Notes: generated by a model not told the origin, from the letters alone. A stretch of 64,000 bases of DNA from Pseudomonadota bacterium (GCA_018261615.1 JAGTSE010000011.1:1-64000), one strand, 5' to 3'. Counted from the first letter of the stretch, positions 41,205 through 51,295 are shown. A program made the numbers and translations.

Positions 41205-42758
41205 TTAATGTTCGACGACCAGAGACGTCGCACGATGCAATTTTTCCGTAATAACTGTTTCCGTCACGCGCTTAATATCGGCATCATTAAAAAAGGCGGT
41301 GACATACACCACCGGTAGCGCAATGGCGGGAAGATTGATTGTCGAGACTACCAGTTCAATATCCTCCGTCAGCATTGACGGCAGGCTCCCTGCGGAGACC
41401 ACGCCTACGATAGTCCAGTCCGGGAAGGCGCGTAAAATGCGGCTTTTCAGCAGGTGCGACGTGCCGATGCCCGTCGAACAGACCAGCAGCACGCGCTTGC
41501 GGGCAATCTGTCGCTCCATCGCCGCCTGGAAATACACGGTCAAATAGCCGACTTCATCTTCCGATACCGCCTGCTCGCCCCATCCACTGAACACCCGGTT
41601 CACTGCGCACTGGGTCAGCAGCCAGACGTCCTGTAACTCGCCTTTGATATCGTCCAGCAGCGGGTTACGAATGCGAATCTGGTAATTGAGACGGTTAATC
41701 AACGGCTTAATGTGAATCAGCAGTCCGTCGTATAGCGCGATGTCCTGGCTAAAGTCGATGTCGACCATATCGGCGAAGGTTGCGATAAGCCGCCAGGTAA
41801 TCAACCGGGCCTCATCACTGGAGTGCATATGGCCAATCACGCTGACGTCGTTGTGCTCTTCGATGACCACGCCGGAAGAGATAATGTATTGATAAATAAA
41901 CCAGACTTCGTCTTCCGGCAGCGGATGGGCAATACGTGTTTCGATACGCTGTATCATGCGGCTGGCAATGGAAAAGATGTTTTCATCGAAGACGCTGGCG
42001 TTATCGTCCTTTTTCGGCAGCGCATTGCCGCGCGTAATGCGGTACATCATGATCAGGATATGCGTAAAAATATTGACGTAATACGGCTCGCCCAGCGACC
42101 AGCAGAGATCGTTTTCCATCTCCTGTAATAATGACTGAACGAATAAAACGTCTTCTTCGCCAAAATAATGGACCAGCGCGTTATAACTTCCCGGGTCGAG
42201 GCGGGAATAGATCACGCTGCCCGGTTCGTTATGGTTAATGACGCCATTAATCAGCGATGCCATCGCCTGACGCACACTACTTTCGCTGCCTTCGATATGC
42301 GTTCCGCTCTGGCTACGAATCAACGTCAATCCCAGCGGAGCAATCCAGGATTCAATCACTTTCAGATCGTTAACGATTGAGGCACTGCTGATAAAATAGC
42401 GTTCCGACAATTTGCTGATGGACGTTTCATGTGGCGTTTCGCTTAATAATTGTGAGGCTATTTTCACACGCCGGGAATTGTTCATCATGCCATCGGTATC
42501 GTCACCTTCCGCACCAAGCAGCTGATCGAGGTGCAACAGGTCCGTTATATTATCTGCTCTTAACATTACCCCGGCACCGGCACGTTTATTTATGCCAATA
42601 CTCCATTCTGCTAACCACGGCTCCAGTATTCGTAAATCGCGTTGAATGGTTTTTTCCGAAACATTTAAGTATTCAGCGATTTTTAACAAGGTAATAAATT
42701 CCCTTCGTGGAAGAAGGAATTTCAATAATCTGTTTTGTCGTGAGGTAATCATTTGCAT
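41205..42758 (-). CDS. PRD-containing transcriptional activator (MtlR/ManR-like) of the sugar operon
   Basis: A 517-residue PTS-regulated activator. The N-terminal HTH (about residues 15-40, FITLLKIAEYLNVSEKTIQRDLRIL) is followed by a second Mga-like HTH near residues 105-130. Two PRD domains then occupy about 180-395. A gatB-like EIIB domain contains VCSTGIGTSHLL near residue 420. Such proteins are controlled by phosphorylation of PRD histidines and the EIIB cysteine. It lies first in the operon and probably activates it in response to the sugar. Confidence 0.88.
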   Translation of the reverse strand: MQMITSRQNRLLKFLLPRREFITLLKIAEYLNVSEKTIQRDLRILEPWLAEWSIGINKRAGAGVMLRADNITDLLHLDQLLGAEGDDTDGMMNNSRRVKIASQLLSETPHETSISKLSERYFISSASIVNDLKVIESWIAPLGLTLIRSQSGTHIEGSESSVRQAMASLINGVINHNEPGSVIYSRLDPGSYNALVHYFGEEDVLFVQSLLQEMENDLCWSLGEPYYVNIFTHILIMMYRITRGNALPKKDDNASVFDENIFSIASRMIQRIETRIAHPLPEDEVWFIYQYIISSGVVIEEHNDVSVIGHMHSSDEARLITWRLIATFADMVDIDFSQDIALYDGLLIHIKPLINRLNYQIRIRNPLLDDIKGELQDVWLLTQCAVNRVFSGWGEQAVSEDEVGYLTVYFQAAMERQIARKRVLLVCSTGIGTSHLLKSRILRAFPDWTIVGVVSAGSLPSMLTEDIELVVSTINLPAIALPVVYVTAFFNDADIKRVTETVITEKLHRATSLVVEH

Positions 42759-43025
42759 TATTTACCCTTACGCAGATTAAAAATAATTAAGAAGCTCTGA
42801 ACAGATAAGCTCCACTTGCAATCCGTGATGATGAATATAAAAGGGCATTGAAATAACGACAATACTAAATCGTGTCCTGCCTTCCGGACAGAGAATAAGA
42901 CAAGAAGGGGAATCTCAGAGATATTTCCAGCGCAGATCACACTTTTCACGCTAATTAACGTGATAGCGCTCGCAAATATAGAGTGAAGGGATATACAGAC
43001 AGATCAACGGATGGGGAAAAGGTTC
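42759..43025 (-). promoter_or_regulatory. Upstream region of the sugar operon
   Basis: About 270 bp without an ORF that I believe. It carries an AT-rich stretch at 42760-42860 next to the regulator start and a possible degenerate CRP half-site, GTGATAGCGCTCGCA at 42960-42974. The operon promoter should lie here; I cannot place its boxes with confidence. Confidence 0.35.
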
Positions 43026-43056
43026 AAAAAAATCCCCGACGACCATATCAGGGATT
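43026..43056 (-). terminator. Terminator after mltB
   Basis: On the minus strand AATCCC, a 14-base loop and GGGATT (with further C-G pairing possible) followed by a run of T residues. Confidence 0.65.
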
Positions 43057-43072
43057 TGTGTATAAGAGACAG
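43054..43072 (-). mobile_element. Tn5/IS50-like 19-bp end sequence
   Basis: On the minus strand this reads CTGTCTCTTATACACAAAT. It matches the Tn5 mosaic end (CTGTCTCTTATACACATCT) and the IS50 outside end (CTGACTCTTATACACAAGT) at 17 of 19 positions each, with 16 consecutive matches to the mosaic end. No transposase or second end is present. It may be a relic of insertion or a library-adapter artefact. Confidence 0.4.
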
Positions 43073-43090
43073 CCCGCAGGAGGGAAGGGC

Positions 43091-44173
43091 TCAGCGAACG
43101 CGCGCTAATGCTACCGCCTGGCCGAGCTGCCAGACCGCCATCGCGTAGTGAGTGCTGTGGTTATAGCGGGTGATGGTGTAGAAGTTCGGCAACCCGTACC
43201 AGTATTCATAACCAGTACCAATATCCAGGCGCAGCAGGCTGGCCTGTTGATGATCACCCAGCGGCTGCTGAGGTGTTAAACCTGCTGCCGCCAGCTGTCC
43301 GACGCTGTAGTTGGTTTTAAAGCCATTCTCCAGCCCCGGCGCCTGGCCGTTGGCCGGTACGGCCACCAAATCGCCTTTCACCCAGCCGTGCTGTTTGAAG
43401 TAGTTCGCCACGCTGCCGATGGCATCGACCGGATCCCACAGGTTGATGTGTCCATCACCATTGAAATCAACGGCAAACTCCTTATAGGAGGAGGGCATAA
43501 ACTGACCATAGCCCATTGCACCGGCGAAAGAACCTTTCAGATCAAGCGGATCATCGCTCTCATCGCGCGCCATCAGCAGGAAGGTTTCCAGTTCGCTAGC
43601 AAAGTATTGCGCGCGGCGCGGATAAGCAAAGGCCAGCGTCGCCAGACCATCCAGAATACGGGTTTTTCCCATCACACGGCCCCAGCGCGTTTCCACGCCA
43701 ATAATGCCGACGATGATTTCCGGCGGTACGCCATAGACCATCCACGCGCGGTTGAGCGCATCTTCATACTGGTTCCAGAACGCCACGCCGTTTTGCACGT
43801 TATCCGGGGTAATGAATTGTTTGCGGTAGCGCAGCCAGGCACCATTCGGCCCCGTCGGCCCGGTGTATATCGGTGCCTGTTTATCCATCAGCCGCAACAC
43901 GTAGTCCAGACGTTTTGCCTGCGACAGAATTTCGTGCAGTTGCTGACGGTCAAAACCGTGCTTGCTCACCATCATATCGATGAATTGTTCAGCGGCCGGA
44001 TTATTGGCGAAATCACCGCCAGTCATCAAAACTGAATGCCGCGGCTCCAGCAGAAAACCGCCGGAAGGCTTAGGTGATACGGTTTGAGGGGTTTCGGCAA
44101 GCTGGGGTTTAGTGCTACAGGCACAGAGCATAACAAACGCAGGCAGCAACGCTGCGTAATAACGCTTCAACAT
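43091..44173 (-). CDS. mltB: Membrane-bound lytic murein transglycosylase B
   Basis: A 360-residue outer-membrane lipoprotein that cleaves murein glycan strands with formation of 1,6-anhydro-MurNAc. The lipobox is MLCAC, with the lipidated cysteine near residue 19. The catalytic glutamate is in IIGVETRWGRVMGKTR, and an EF-hand-like calcium site is in VDFNGDGHINLWDPVD. The C-terminal NHSTHYAMAVWQLGQAV is highly conserved. In E. coli it adjoins pncC; here the inserted block separates them. Confidence 0.95.
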   Translation of the reverse strand: MLKRYYAALLPAFVMLCACSTKPQLAETPQTVSPKPSGGFLLEPRHSVLMTGGDFANNPAAEQFIDMMVSKHGFDRQQLHEILSQAKRLDYVLRLMDKQAPIYTGPTGPNGAWLRYRKQFITPDNVQNGVAFWNQYEDALNRAWMVYGVPPEIIVGIIGVETRWGRVMGKTRILDGLATLAFAYPRRAQYFASELETFLLMARDESDDPLDLKGSFAGAMGYGQFMPSSYKEFAVDFNGDGHINLWDPVDAIGSVANYFKQHGWVKGDLVAVPANGQAPGLENGFKTNYSVGQLAAAGLTPQQPLGDHQQASLLRLDIGTGYEYWYGLPNFYTITRYNHSTHYAMAVWQLGQAVALARVR

Positions 44174-44390
44174 GGGACGTCCAATTTAAAGGAATTCAGC
44201 CAGGAGCAAGTATGTTAAAGCATCTGGCTACCGACAAGGAAGCGACATCAGGCCTGTACGTACGATCGCACCCCACTTTTTCTCTTCTCATCAGTTCGCG
44301 CTGAAAAAGCACTCTTTCATTGACGCTCTGGTGATGACAGGGACACCACCAGAGCAGGCCAGGAGGATGTTTATGGAATATGTCAAAAAC

Positions 44391-44411
44391 GGTGGCGTAT
44401 GATACGCCACC
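44391..44411. repeat. Perfect 10-bp palindrome
   Basis: GGTGGCGTAT, one base, ATACGCCACC. With a one-base centre it suits protein binding better than an RNA hairpin. Confidence 0.6.
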
Positions 44412-44412
44412 C

Positions 44413-44464
44413 CAGACTGCAGGCAAAGTCCTGACCTTTCGGCCAGGACTTTGTCTGCAGTCTG
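44413..44464. repeat. Long 24-bp near-perfect inverted repeat
   Basis: The arms at 44413-44436 and 44441-44464 match at 22 of 24 positions around a TTTC loop (core CAAAGTCCTG/CAGGACTTTG). In RNA it would be a very stable hairpin downstream of higA on the minus strand. No T tract follows directly. Confidence 0.7.
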
Positions 44465-44499
44465 TAATCACCTAATGGTGATTTAGTTATTTCTTTACT

Positions 44500-44919
44500 T
44501 TATAAAAACCACTCTGGCTTGACACTAAACCGAGCAGAAAGCGCCTTGATGTGGGTGATGGTCAACGAGCGCTGGCCGGACAAAATCTGGCTTACCAGTG
44601 ATTTAGAGCCGATCTCCTGTTTCAAGTCAGAATAAGACAACTTGTACTGGTCTATCAGGGTGCGCAACAGTGCAACGCCGACCGGCATTTCAGCAATAGC
44701 TTTGTTGAATTCAGCGAAGCGATCATTGTTATCTTCATAGTCAGCGATTTTACCAGCCAGGAAATCAATGAGCGGGTTTTCATCGTCATTCTCGATCAGG
44801 TAATCCACCAGCGCCAGCGCTTCGCGGTAATCGTTCTCGGACGAACTTCCTCCCAGGAAAGGGACAGCGGCTACGAGTTGTTTGGTTGCTTCAATGGCTT
44901 TTGCAGTGTCGATGATCAT
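44500..44919 (-). CDS. HigA-type antitoxin
   Basis: A 139-residue antitoxin like E. coli HigA (YgjM). The N-terminal half is the HigA-specific helical region (LVDYLIENDDENPLIDFL), and the C-terminal half is an HTH domain (SYSDLKQEIGSKSLVSQILSGQRSLT) for autoregulation. It overlaps the toxin stop by four bases. Toxin-first order, sizes and sequence fit the HigBA type II system. It lies between mltB and the sorbitol operon, where E. coli K-12 has no such pair. Confidence 0.88.
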   Translation of the reverse strand: MIIDTAKAIEATKQLVAAVPFLGGSSSENDYREALALVDYLIENDDENPLIDFLAGKIADYEDNNDRFAEFNKAIAEMPVGVALLRTLIDQYKLSYSDLKQEIGSKSLVSQILSGQRSLTITHIKALSARFSVKPEWFL

Positions 44920-45227
44920 TCTTTGTTCTCCCTGTAATAGCGAGTCAACTTGTCGTATTCAGTGTGGGTTGCAATGTGCTTCACGTAGAAGCGTTTATTC
45001 ACAAAATTGATGTAGGCGATAACCTTTAAGTTGTTGCCCCCTACATCCAGAACCCACCACTTGTTCCGGTACTTAAAATTATCCAGGCTCGGTATCAGAG
45101 TCCGCATCTCAGCCGGAGAAGAGAAGTCGGTCTCACGCACTAAGCGGTACAGCGCCCGAATGGCTAACGAATCGTTGGGATTTCGCGTTGTCGCTTCCTC
45201 AAAAGGCTCTTTTGAAATTACGTGCAT
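44916..45227 (-). CDS. HigB-type mRNA interferase toxin
   Basis: A 103-residue toxin of the HigB (YgjN) family, a ribosome-dependent mRNA endonuclease. The ATG at 45227 (MHVISKEPFEEA) matches the E. coli protein start; the longer frame adds 16 unconserved residues. The family core TLIPSLDNFKYRNKWWVLDVGGNNLKVIAYI is at about residues 46-76, and the end contains HIATHTEYDKLTRYYRE. All parts appear intact. Confidence 0.87.
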   Translation of the reverse strand: MHVISKEPFEEATTRNPNDSLAIRALYRLVRETDFSSPAEMRTLIPSLDNFKYRNKWWVLDVGGNNLKVIAYINFVNKRFYVKHIATHTEYDKLTRYYRENKE

Positions 45228-45245
45228 CTTGCGTTCGTTCCATCC

Positions 45246-45262
45246 GTTTACAATATGTGAAC
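45246..45262. promoter_or_regulatory. Candidate HigA operator
   Basis: GTTTACA-3-TGTGAAC, an inverted repeat with one mismatch, 19 bp upstream of the toxin start. HigA proteins repress through such dyads. Confidence 0.5.
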
Positions 45263-47152
<1,890 letters not shown>

Positions 47153-47161
47153 GGAGGCGTC

Positions 47162-47524
47162 ATGAGCGTTATTTATCAAACCACCATTACCCGCATTGGT
47201 GACAGCGCAGCGGATGCGCTCAGCGACAACATGCTGATTACCTTCAGGGAAGGCGCGCCCGCCGATGTCGCCGAGTTCTGTTTTATCCATAACCACGGTG
47301 CGCTGAACGGCGCACTGCTACCCGGCGTGCAATTCGAGCTTGGCGAACAACATTATCCGGTCACCGCCGTTGGCGACGTCGCCGAACAGAATTTGCGTGA
47401 ACTGGGCCATATCACCCTGCGTTTTGATGGGCAAACGCAGGCGGAATACCCCGGAACGGTACATGTCGCAGGTCCGGTGCCGGACACTATCGTCCCTGGT
47501 TGCATTTTGAAATTTGTCGCTTAA
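47162..47524 (+). CDS. srlB: Sorbitol PTS IIA component
   Basis: A 120-residue glucitol EIIA. It begins SVIYQTTITRIGDSAADALSD and contains EFCFIHNHGALNGALLPG, with the phosphoryl-accepting histidine in this block. It is three residues shorter than the E. coli protein because of a different C-terminus. AAGGAGG lies just before the start. Confidence 0.94.
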   Translation: MSVIYQTTITRIGDSAADALSDNMLITFREGAPADVAEFCFIHNHGALNGALLPGVQFELGEQHYPVTAVGDVAEQNLRELGHITLRFDGQTQAEYPGTVHVAGPVPDTIVPGCILKFVA

Positions 47525-47541
47525 GTCGTAAGGAGAAGAGT

Positions 47542-48321
47542 ATGAAACAGGTTGCCGTAGTCATTGGCGGAGGACAAACCCTCGGGGCGTTCCTGTGCCG
47601 TGGGCTTGCCGCAGAAGGATACCGCGTAGCGGTAGTGGATATTCAGAGTGATAAAGCGGCGAATGTCGCCCAGGAGATCAACAGCGAGTTTGGCGAAGGG
47701 ATGGCCTATGGCTTTGGCGCGGATGCCACCAGCGAGCATAGCGTGCTGGCGCTGGCGCGCGGCGTGGACGAAATTTTTGGCCGTACAGATCTGCTGGTCT
47801 ACAGCGCCGGCATCGCCAAAGCCGCGTTCATCAGCGATTTTGCGCTAGGGGATTTTGACCGCTCACTACAGGTCAACTTGGTCGGCTATTTCCTCTGTGC
47901 GCGCGAATTCGCCAAATTGATGATTCGCGACGGTATTCAGGGGCGCATTATTCAGATCAACTCAAAGTCCGGCAAAGTGGGCAGCAAACACAATTCCGGC
48001 TACAGCGCGGCAAAATTTGGCGGCGTCGGCTTAACCCAGTCACTGGCGCTGGATCTGGCGGAATACGGCATTACGGTACATTCGCTGATGCTGGGCAACC
48101 TGTTGAAATCGCCTATGTTCCAGTCACTTATCCCACAATACGCCAGCAAACTGGGCATTGCGGCTGACGAGGTCGAACAGTACTACACTGAGAAAGTGCC
48201 GCTGAAACGCGGCTGCGACTACCAGGATGTGCTGAATGTGCTGATGTTTTACGCCAGCCCGAAAGCTTCTTACTGCACCGGGCAGTCGATTAACGTGACC
48301 GGCGGCCAGGTGATGTTCTGA
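47542..48321 (+). CDS. srlD: Sorbitol-6-phosphate 2-dehydrogenase
   Basis: A 259-residue short-chain dehydrogenase converting sorbitol 6-phosphate to fructose 6-phosphate with NAD. The cofactor loop is GGGQTLGAF (residues 9-17), the active-site serine lies in NSKSGK, and the YxxxK pair is in GYSAAKFGG. The ATG at 47542 after AAGGAGAAG gives exactly the E. coli length; the earlier frame start at 47500 lies in srlB. Confidence 0.96.
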   Translation: MKQVAVVIGGGQTLGAFLCRGLAAEGYRVAVVDIQSDKAANVAQEINSEFGEGMAYGFGADATSEHSVLALARGVDEIFGRTDLLVYSAGIAKAAFISDFALGDFDRSLQVNLVGYFLCAREFAKLMIRDGIQGRIIQINSKSGKVGSKHNSGYSAAKFGGVGLTQSLALDLAEYGITVHSLMLGNLLKSPMFQSLIPQYASKLGIAADEVEQYYTEKVPLKRGCDYQDVLNVLMFYASPKASYCTGQSINVTGGQVMF

Positions 48322-48341
48322 CGGTGCATACGCCATCTATT

Positions 48342-48428
48342 GCCGGATGGCGCTTCGCTTATCAGGCCTGCGCATACTGTCTGAGGACGGACACCGCAGG
48401 CTGGATAAGGCGTTATCCGCCATCTGGC
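48342..48428. repeat. BIME: two opposed REP sequences between srlD and gutM
   Basis: A REP sequence at 48342-48372 (GCCGGATGGCGCTTCGC..) and an inverted one at 48395-48428 (..GGATAAGGCGTTATCCGCC) flank a 22-bp centre. This could fold the srl transcript and lower expression of gutM, srlR and gutQ relative to srlAEBD. Confidence 0.8.
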
Positions 48429-48466
48429 AACCGCACTGACCTGGAGCAGCAACAAAGGAGAATAAG

Positions 48467-48823
48467 ATGGTTTCAGCCCTGATCACCGTCGCCGCCATCG
48501 CCTGGCTCAGCCAGCTGGCTCTTGGCGGCTGGCAAATCCGGCAGTTCAACCGGGCGTTCGACGCGCTATGCCAACGCGGACGCGTCGGCGTCGGCCGTTC
48601 CGGAGGGCGCTTTAAACCCCGCGTCGTTCTGGCCGTCGCTTTTGATAAGCAGGACTGTGTTTGCGATACCCTGCTGATGCGTGGCATTACGGTTTTCGCC
48701 CGCCCGGCAAAAATCGACCATTTAATCGGTGTGAAAAGAGAGGAATTAGAGCCTGATGTGATCTTTCCCCGTGATCCGGCCTGTCAGAATGCTCTATCAT
48801 TAGCGCTTAAAATGAAACATTGA
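48467..48823 (+). CDS. gutM: Sorbitol operon activator GutM
   Basis: A 118-residue protein matching E. coli GutM (SrlM). One N-terminal hydrophobic segment (ALITVAAIAWLSQLALGG) is followed by QIRQFNRAFDAL and VGRSGGRFKPRVVLAVAFD. AAAGGAGAA precedes the ATG. GutM is described as an activator of the srl operon acting together with SrlR; its mechanism is unclear because no DNA-binding domain is apparent. Confidence 0.93.
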   Translation: MVSALITVAAIAWLSQLALGGWQIRQFNRAFDALCQRGRVGVGRSGGRFKPRVVLAVAFDKQDCVCDTLLMRGITVFARPAKIDHLIGVKREELEPDVIFPRDPACQNALSLALKMKH

Positions 48824-48861
48824 TAATTTCGTTGTGAACGCTATTAGCTTGCGAAATTATC
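48822..48861. promoter_or_regulatory. Inverted repeat before srlR
   Basis: GATAATTTCG and CGAAATTATC, perfect 10-bp arms with a 20-bp spacer, overlapping the gutM stop and ending about 30 bp before srlR. It is either an operator, perhaps for SrlR itself, or an RNA hairpin affecting srlR. Confidence 0.5.
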
Positions 48862-48893
48862 ATTTCGCAACGTAACGCAGGATATCAGCGCCT

Positions 48894-49667
48894 ATGAAAC
48901 CACGTCAGCGTCAGGCGGCTATTCTTGAGCATCTGCAAAAGCAGGGAAAGTGTTCTGTTGAAGAGCTGGCAGCATATTTCGACACCACAGGGACAACCAT
49001 ACGTAAGGATTTGGTCGCGCTGGAGCATTCCGGCGCGGTGATCCGCACCTATGGCGGCGTGGTGTTAAACAAAGATGAAGCCGATCCCCCTATCGATCAC
49101 AAAACGCTGATCAATACCGTACAAAAGGGGCTGATTGCCGAAAAAGCGGTCACCTATATTCATGATGGCGACTCGCTCATTCTTGATGCAGGCAGCACCG
49201 TTTTGCAGATGGTGCCGCTGCTCAGCCACTTCAATAATATCACGGTGATGACCAACAGCCTGCACATCGTCAATGCATTATCGGAACTGGATAACGAGCA
49301 GACCATACTGATGCCTGGCGGCACCTTCCGTAAAAAATCCGCCTCGTTTCACGGCCAACTGGCGGAAAACGCTTTTGACCATTTCAGCTTCGACAAGCTG
49401 TTTATGGGCACGGACGGCATTGATCTGAACGCGGGCGTCACGACCTTCAACGAAGTATTTACCGTCAGCAAAGCGATGTGTAACGCCGCGCGGGAAGTGA
49501 TCCTGATGGCCGACTCATCAAAGTTTGGCCGCAAAAGCCCGAACGTGGTGTGCAGTCTGGAAAGCGTCAATAAATTGATCACCGACGCTGGCATCCCGGC
49601 GGACGTTCGCGCCGCGCTGGAAGCCAAAGGCGTCGAAGTGATCATTGCCGGAGAAGACCATGAGTGA
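48894..49667 (+). CDS. srlR: DeoR-family repressor SrlR
   Basis: A 257-residue DeoR-type regulator. The HTH ([25 protein letters not shown]) occupies about residues 19-43. The sugar-phosphate sensing domain contains [22 protein letters not shown] and [18 protein letters not shown], the last matching the DeoR effector-binding consensus. It represses srl in the absence of sorbitol. It overlaps gutQ by eight bases. Confidence 0.95.
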   Translation: MKPRQRQAAILEHLQKQGKCSVEELAAYFDTTGTTIRKDLVALEHSGAVIRTYGGVVLNKDEADPPIDHKTLINTVQKGLIAEKAVTYIHDGDSLILDAGSTVLQMVPLLSHFNNITVMTNSLHIVNALSELDNEQTILMPGGTFRKKSASFHGQLAENAFDHFSFDKLFMGTDGIDLNAGVTTFNEVFTVSKAMCNAAREVILMADSSKFGRKSPNVVCSLESVNKLITDAGIPADVRAALEAKGVEVIIAGEDHE

Positions 49668-50625
49668 GTCGTTAATTCATGCCGGGCGTCAGACCCTGCT
49701 ACTGGAGCTACAGGAAGCAAGCCGACTGCCGGAGAGGCTCGGTGAGGCTTTCGTGCGTGCCGCAGAAACGGTACTGAAGTGCGAGGGGAAAGTGATTGTT
49801 TCCGGCATCGGCAAATCGGGGCATATCGGCAAAAAAATCGCCTCCACCTTTGCCAGCACCGGCACACCGGCATTTTTCGTTCATCCGGCGGAAGCGCTGC
49901 ACGGCGATCTGGGTATGATTGAAAACCGCGACGTGATGCTGTTTATCTCCTACTCCGGCTCGGCAAAAGAATTGGATCTGATCCTGCCGCGCCTGGCGGA
50001 GAAATCCGTCGCCCTGCTGGCGATGACCGGCAAACCGCGCTCGCCGCTGGCGCTGGCCGCCGATGCAGTGCTGGATATCTCCGTTGAGCGTGAAGCCTGC
50101 CCGATGCACCTGGCACCGACCTCCAGTACCGTCACGACGCTGATGATGGGTGATGCGCTGGCGATGTCGGTGATGCAGGCGCGCGGCTTTGACGAAGAGG
50201 ATTTTGCCCGCTCCCATCCGGCAGGCGCGCTCGGGGCACGGCTGCTGAATAAAGTGCATCATCTGATGCGCAAAGAGGAGCAGATCCCGCAGGTGCAACT
50301 GACGACCAGCGTGATGGAGGCGATGCTGGAGTTAAGCCGCACCGGTTTAGGTCTGGTTGCCGTTTGCAATACGCAGCACCAGGTTAAAGGCGTCTTTACC
50401 GACGGCGATCTGCGCCGCTGGCTGGTGGCTGGCGGCGCGTTAACCACAGCGGTCAGCGAAGCGATGACGCGCGGCGGCATCACCTTAGACGCCAACAGCC
50501 GCGCGGTGGATGCCAAAGAGCACCTAATGCAGCGCAAAATCGCCGCCGCCCCGGTGGTGGATGACGCGGGAATTCTGGTGGGCGCCATCAACTTGCAGGA
50601 TTTCTATCAGGCCGGCATTCTTTAA
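49660..50625 (+). CDS. gutQ: Arabinose 5-phosphate isomerase GutQ
   Basis: A 321-residue SIS-domain isomerase with two C-terminal CBS domains, interconverting ribulose 5-phosphate and arabinose 5-phosphate, the KDO precursor. SIS motifs are [24 protein letters not shown] and [12 protein letters not shown]. The acidic and histidine active-site residues are near [19 protein letters not shown]. The start at 49660 inside srlR gives the E. coli length. Its stop overlaps the stop of the norR remnant on the other strand. Confidence 0.95.
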   Translation: MSESLIHAGRQTLLLELQEASRLPERLGEAFVRAAETVLKCEGKVIVSGIGKSGHIGKKIASTFASTGTPAFFVHPAEALHGDLGMIENRDVMLFISYSGSAKELDLILPRLAEKSVALLAMTGKPRSPLALAADAVLDISVEREACPMHLAPTSSTVTTLMMGDALAMSVMQARGFDEEDFARSHPAGALGARLLNKVHHLMRKEEQIPQVQLTTSVMEAMLELSRTGLGLVAVCNTQHQVKGVFTDGDLRRWLVAGGALTTAVSEAMTRGGITLDANSRAVDAKEHLMQRKIAAAPVVDDAGILVGAINLQDFYQAGIL

Positions 50626-50762
50626 CGCTTCAGCCCCAGATGTTTCGCCAGCCGGTGCAGGTTGGCGACGTCCAGTTCCAGCGTCCGGGCGCATGCCGCA
50701 CTGTTCCCCCCACTCTCTTCCAGCGCTCTGGCAATCAACGCCCGCTGAAAATCCTCAGTGGC
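50622..50762 (-). pseudogene. norR: norR 3' remnant
   Basis: The last 46 codons of the nitric oxide-responsive activator Nor[17 protein letters not shown] through [11 protein letters not shown] and stop. This is the Fis-type C-terminal HTH. The GAF sensor and the sigma-54 AAA+ domain are gone. Sequence continues at 50763 directly into a norV fragment on the opposite strand. Confidence 0.88.
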
Positions 50763-51148
50763 ATGATGACCTACCTGACCGGCGACGCCGTACTGTTCAG
50801 CAATGACGCTTTTGGGCAGCACTACTGCGACGAACGCCTGTTTAATGATGAAGTGGATCAGGCGGAGCTGTTCGAACAGTGCCAGCGCTACTATGCGAAT
50901 ATCCTGACGCCGTTCAGCCGCCTGGTGACGCCGAAAATCACCGAAATCCTCGGCTTTAATCTGCCCGTGGATATGATTGCCACCTCGCACGGCGTGGTGT
51001 GGCGCGATAACCCGACGCAAATTGTCGAACTGTACCTGAAATGGGCGGCCGGTTATCAGGAAGATCGTATCACCATTTTCTACGACACCATGTCCAACAA
51101 CACCCGCATGATGGCCGACGCTATTGCGCAGGGCATTAACGAACCAGC
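50763..51148 (+). pseudogene. norV: norV internal fragment
   Basis: About 128 codons of flavorubredoxin NorV, from [18 protein letters not shown] to [12 protein letters not shown]. This corresponds roughly to residues 150-276 of the E. coli protein as I recall it: the second half of the diiron domain and the start of the flavodoxin domain. Both ends are missing: no N-terminal diiron ligands, no rest of the flavodoxin, no rubredoxin. The retained sequence is very well preserved, which suggests a recent deletion. Confidence 0.88.
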
Positions 51149-51295
51149 CGCCGCGACCTGAACTGGCAGATTACGACTCATCCCCAGGGCATGGTGGCAA
51201 AAGGGCTTGATGCCGATGAGAAACTGCGCGCCTTCGTGGTCAGTGAAGAGCGTATGAAAGAGGCTTTCGCGCTGCTTAAAGTGCTGGCGCTATAG
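51149..51295 (+). pseudogene. norW: norW 3' remnant
   Basis: About 48 codons ending the NADH:flavorubredoxin reductase Nor[19 protein letters not shown], then [19 protein letters not shown] and stop. It is joined to the norV fragment out of frame (the norV frame stops at 51159-51161). The stop region overlaps the 3' end of hypF on the other strand. Confidence 0.85.

Larger units (their letters stand above)
44174..44499. other. Structured intergenic region with three consecutive inverted repeats
   Basis: About 325 bp between mltB and higA without a convincing gene. The part from 44391 holds three adjacent inverted repeats (44391-44411, 44413-44464, 44466-44483). A further weaker pair, CTCTGGTG...CACCAGAG, lies near 44326-44354. 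Short plus-strand frames beginning at 44212 (31 codons) and 44370 (11 codons) have ribosome-binding-like sequence but no known relatives. Confidence 0.45.

Noticed and set aside
44212..44307. 31-codon plus-strand frame with a GGAG-like site between mltB and higA, and an 11-codon frame near 44370
   Set aside because: Too short to judge, no known relatives and no type I toxin features such as a membrane helix.
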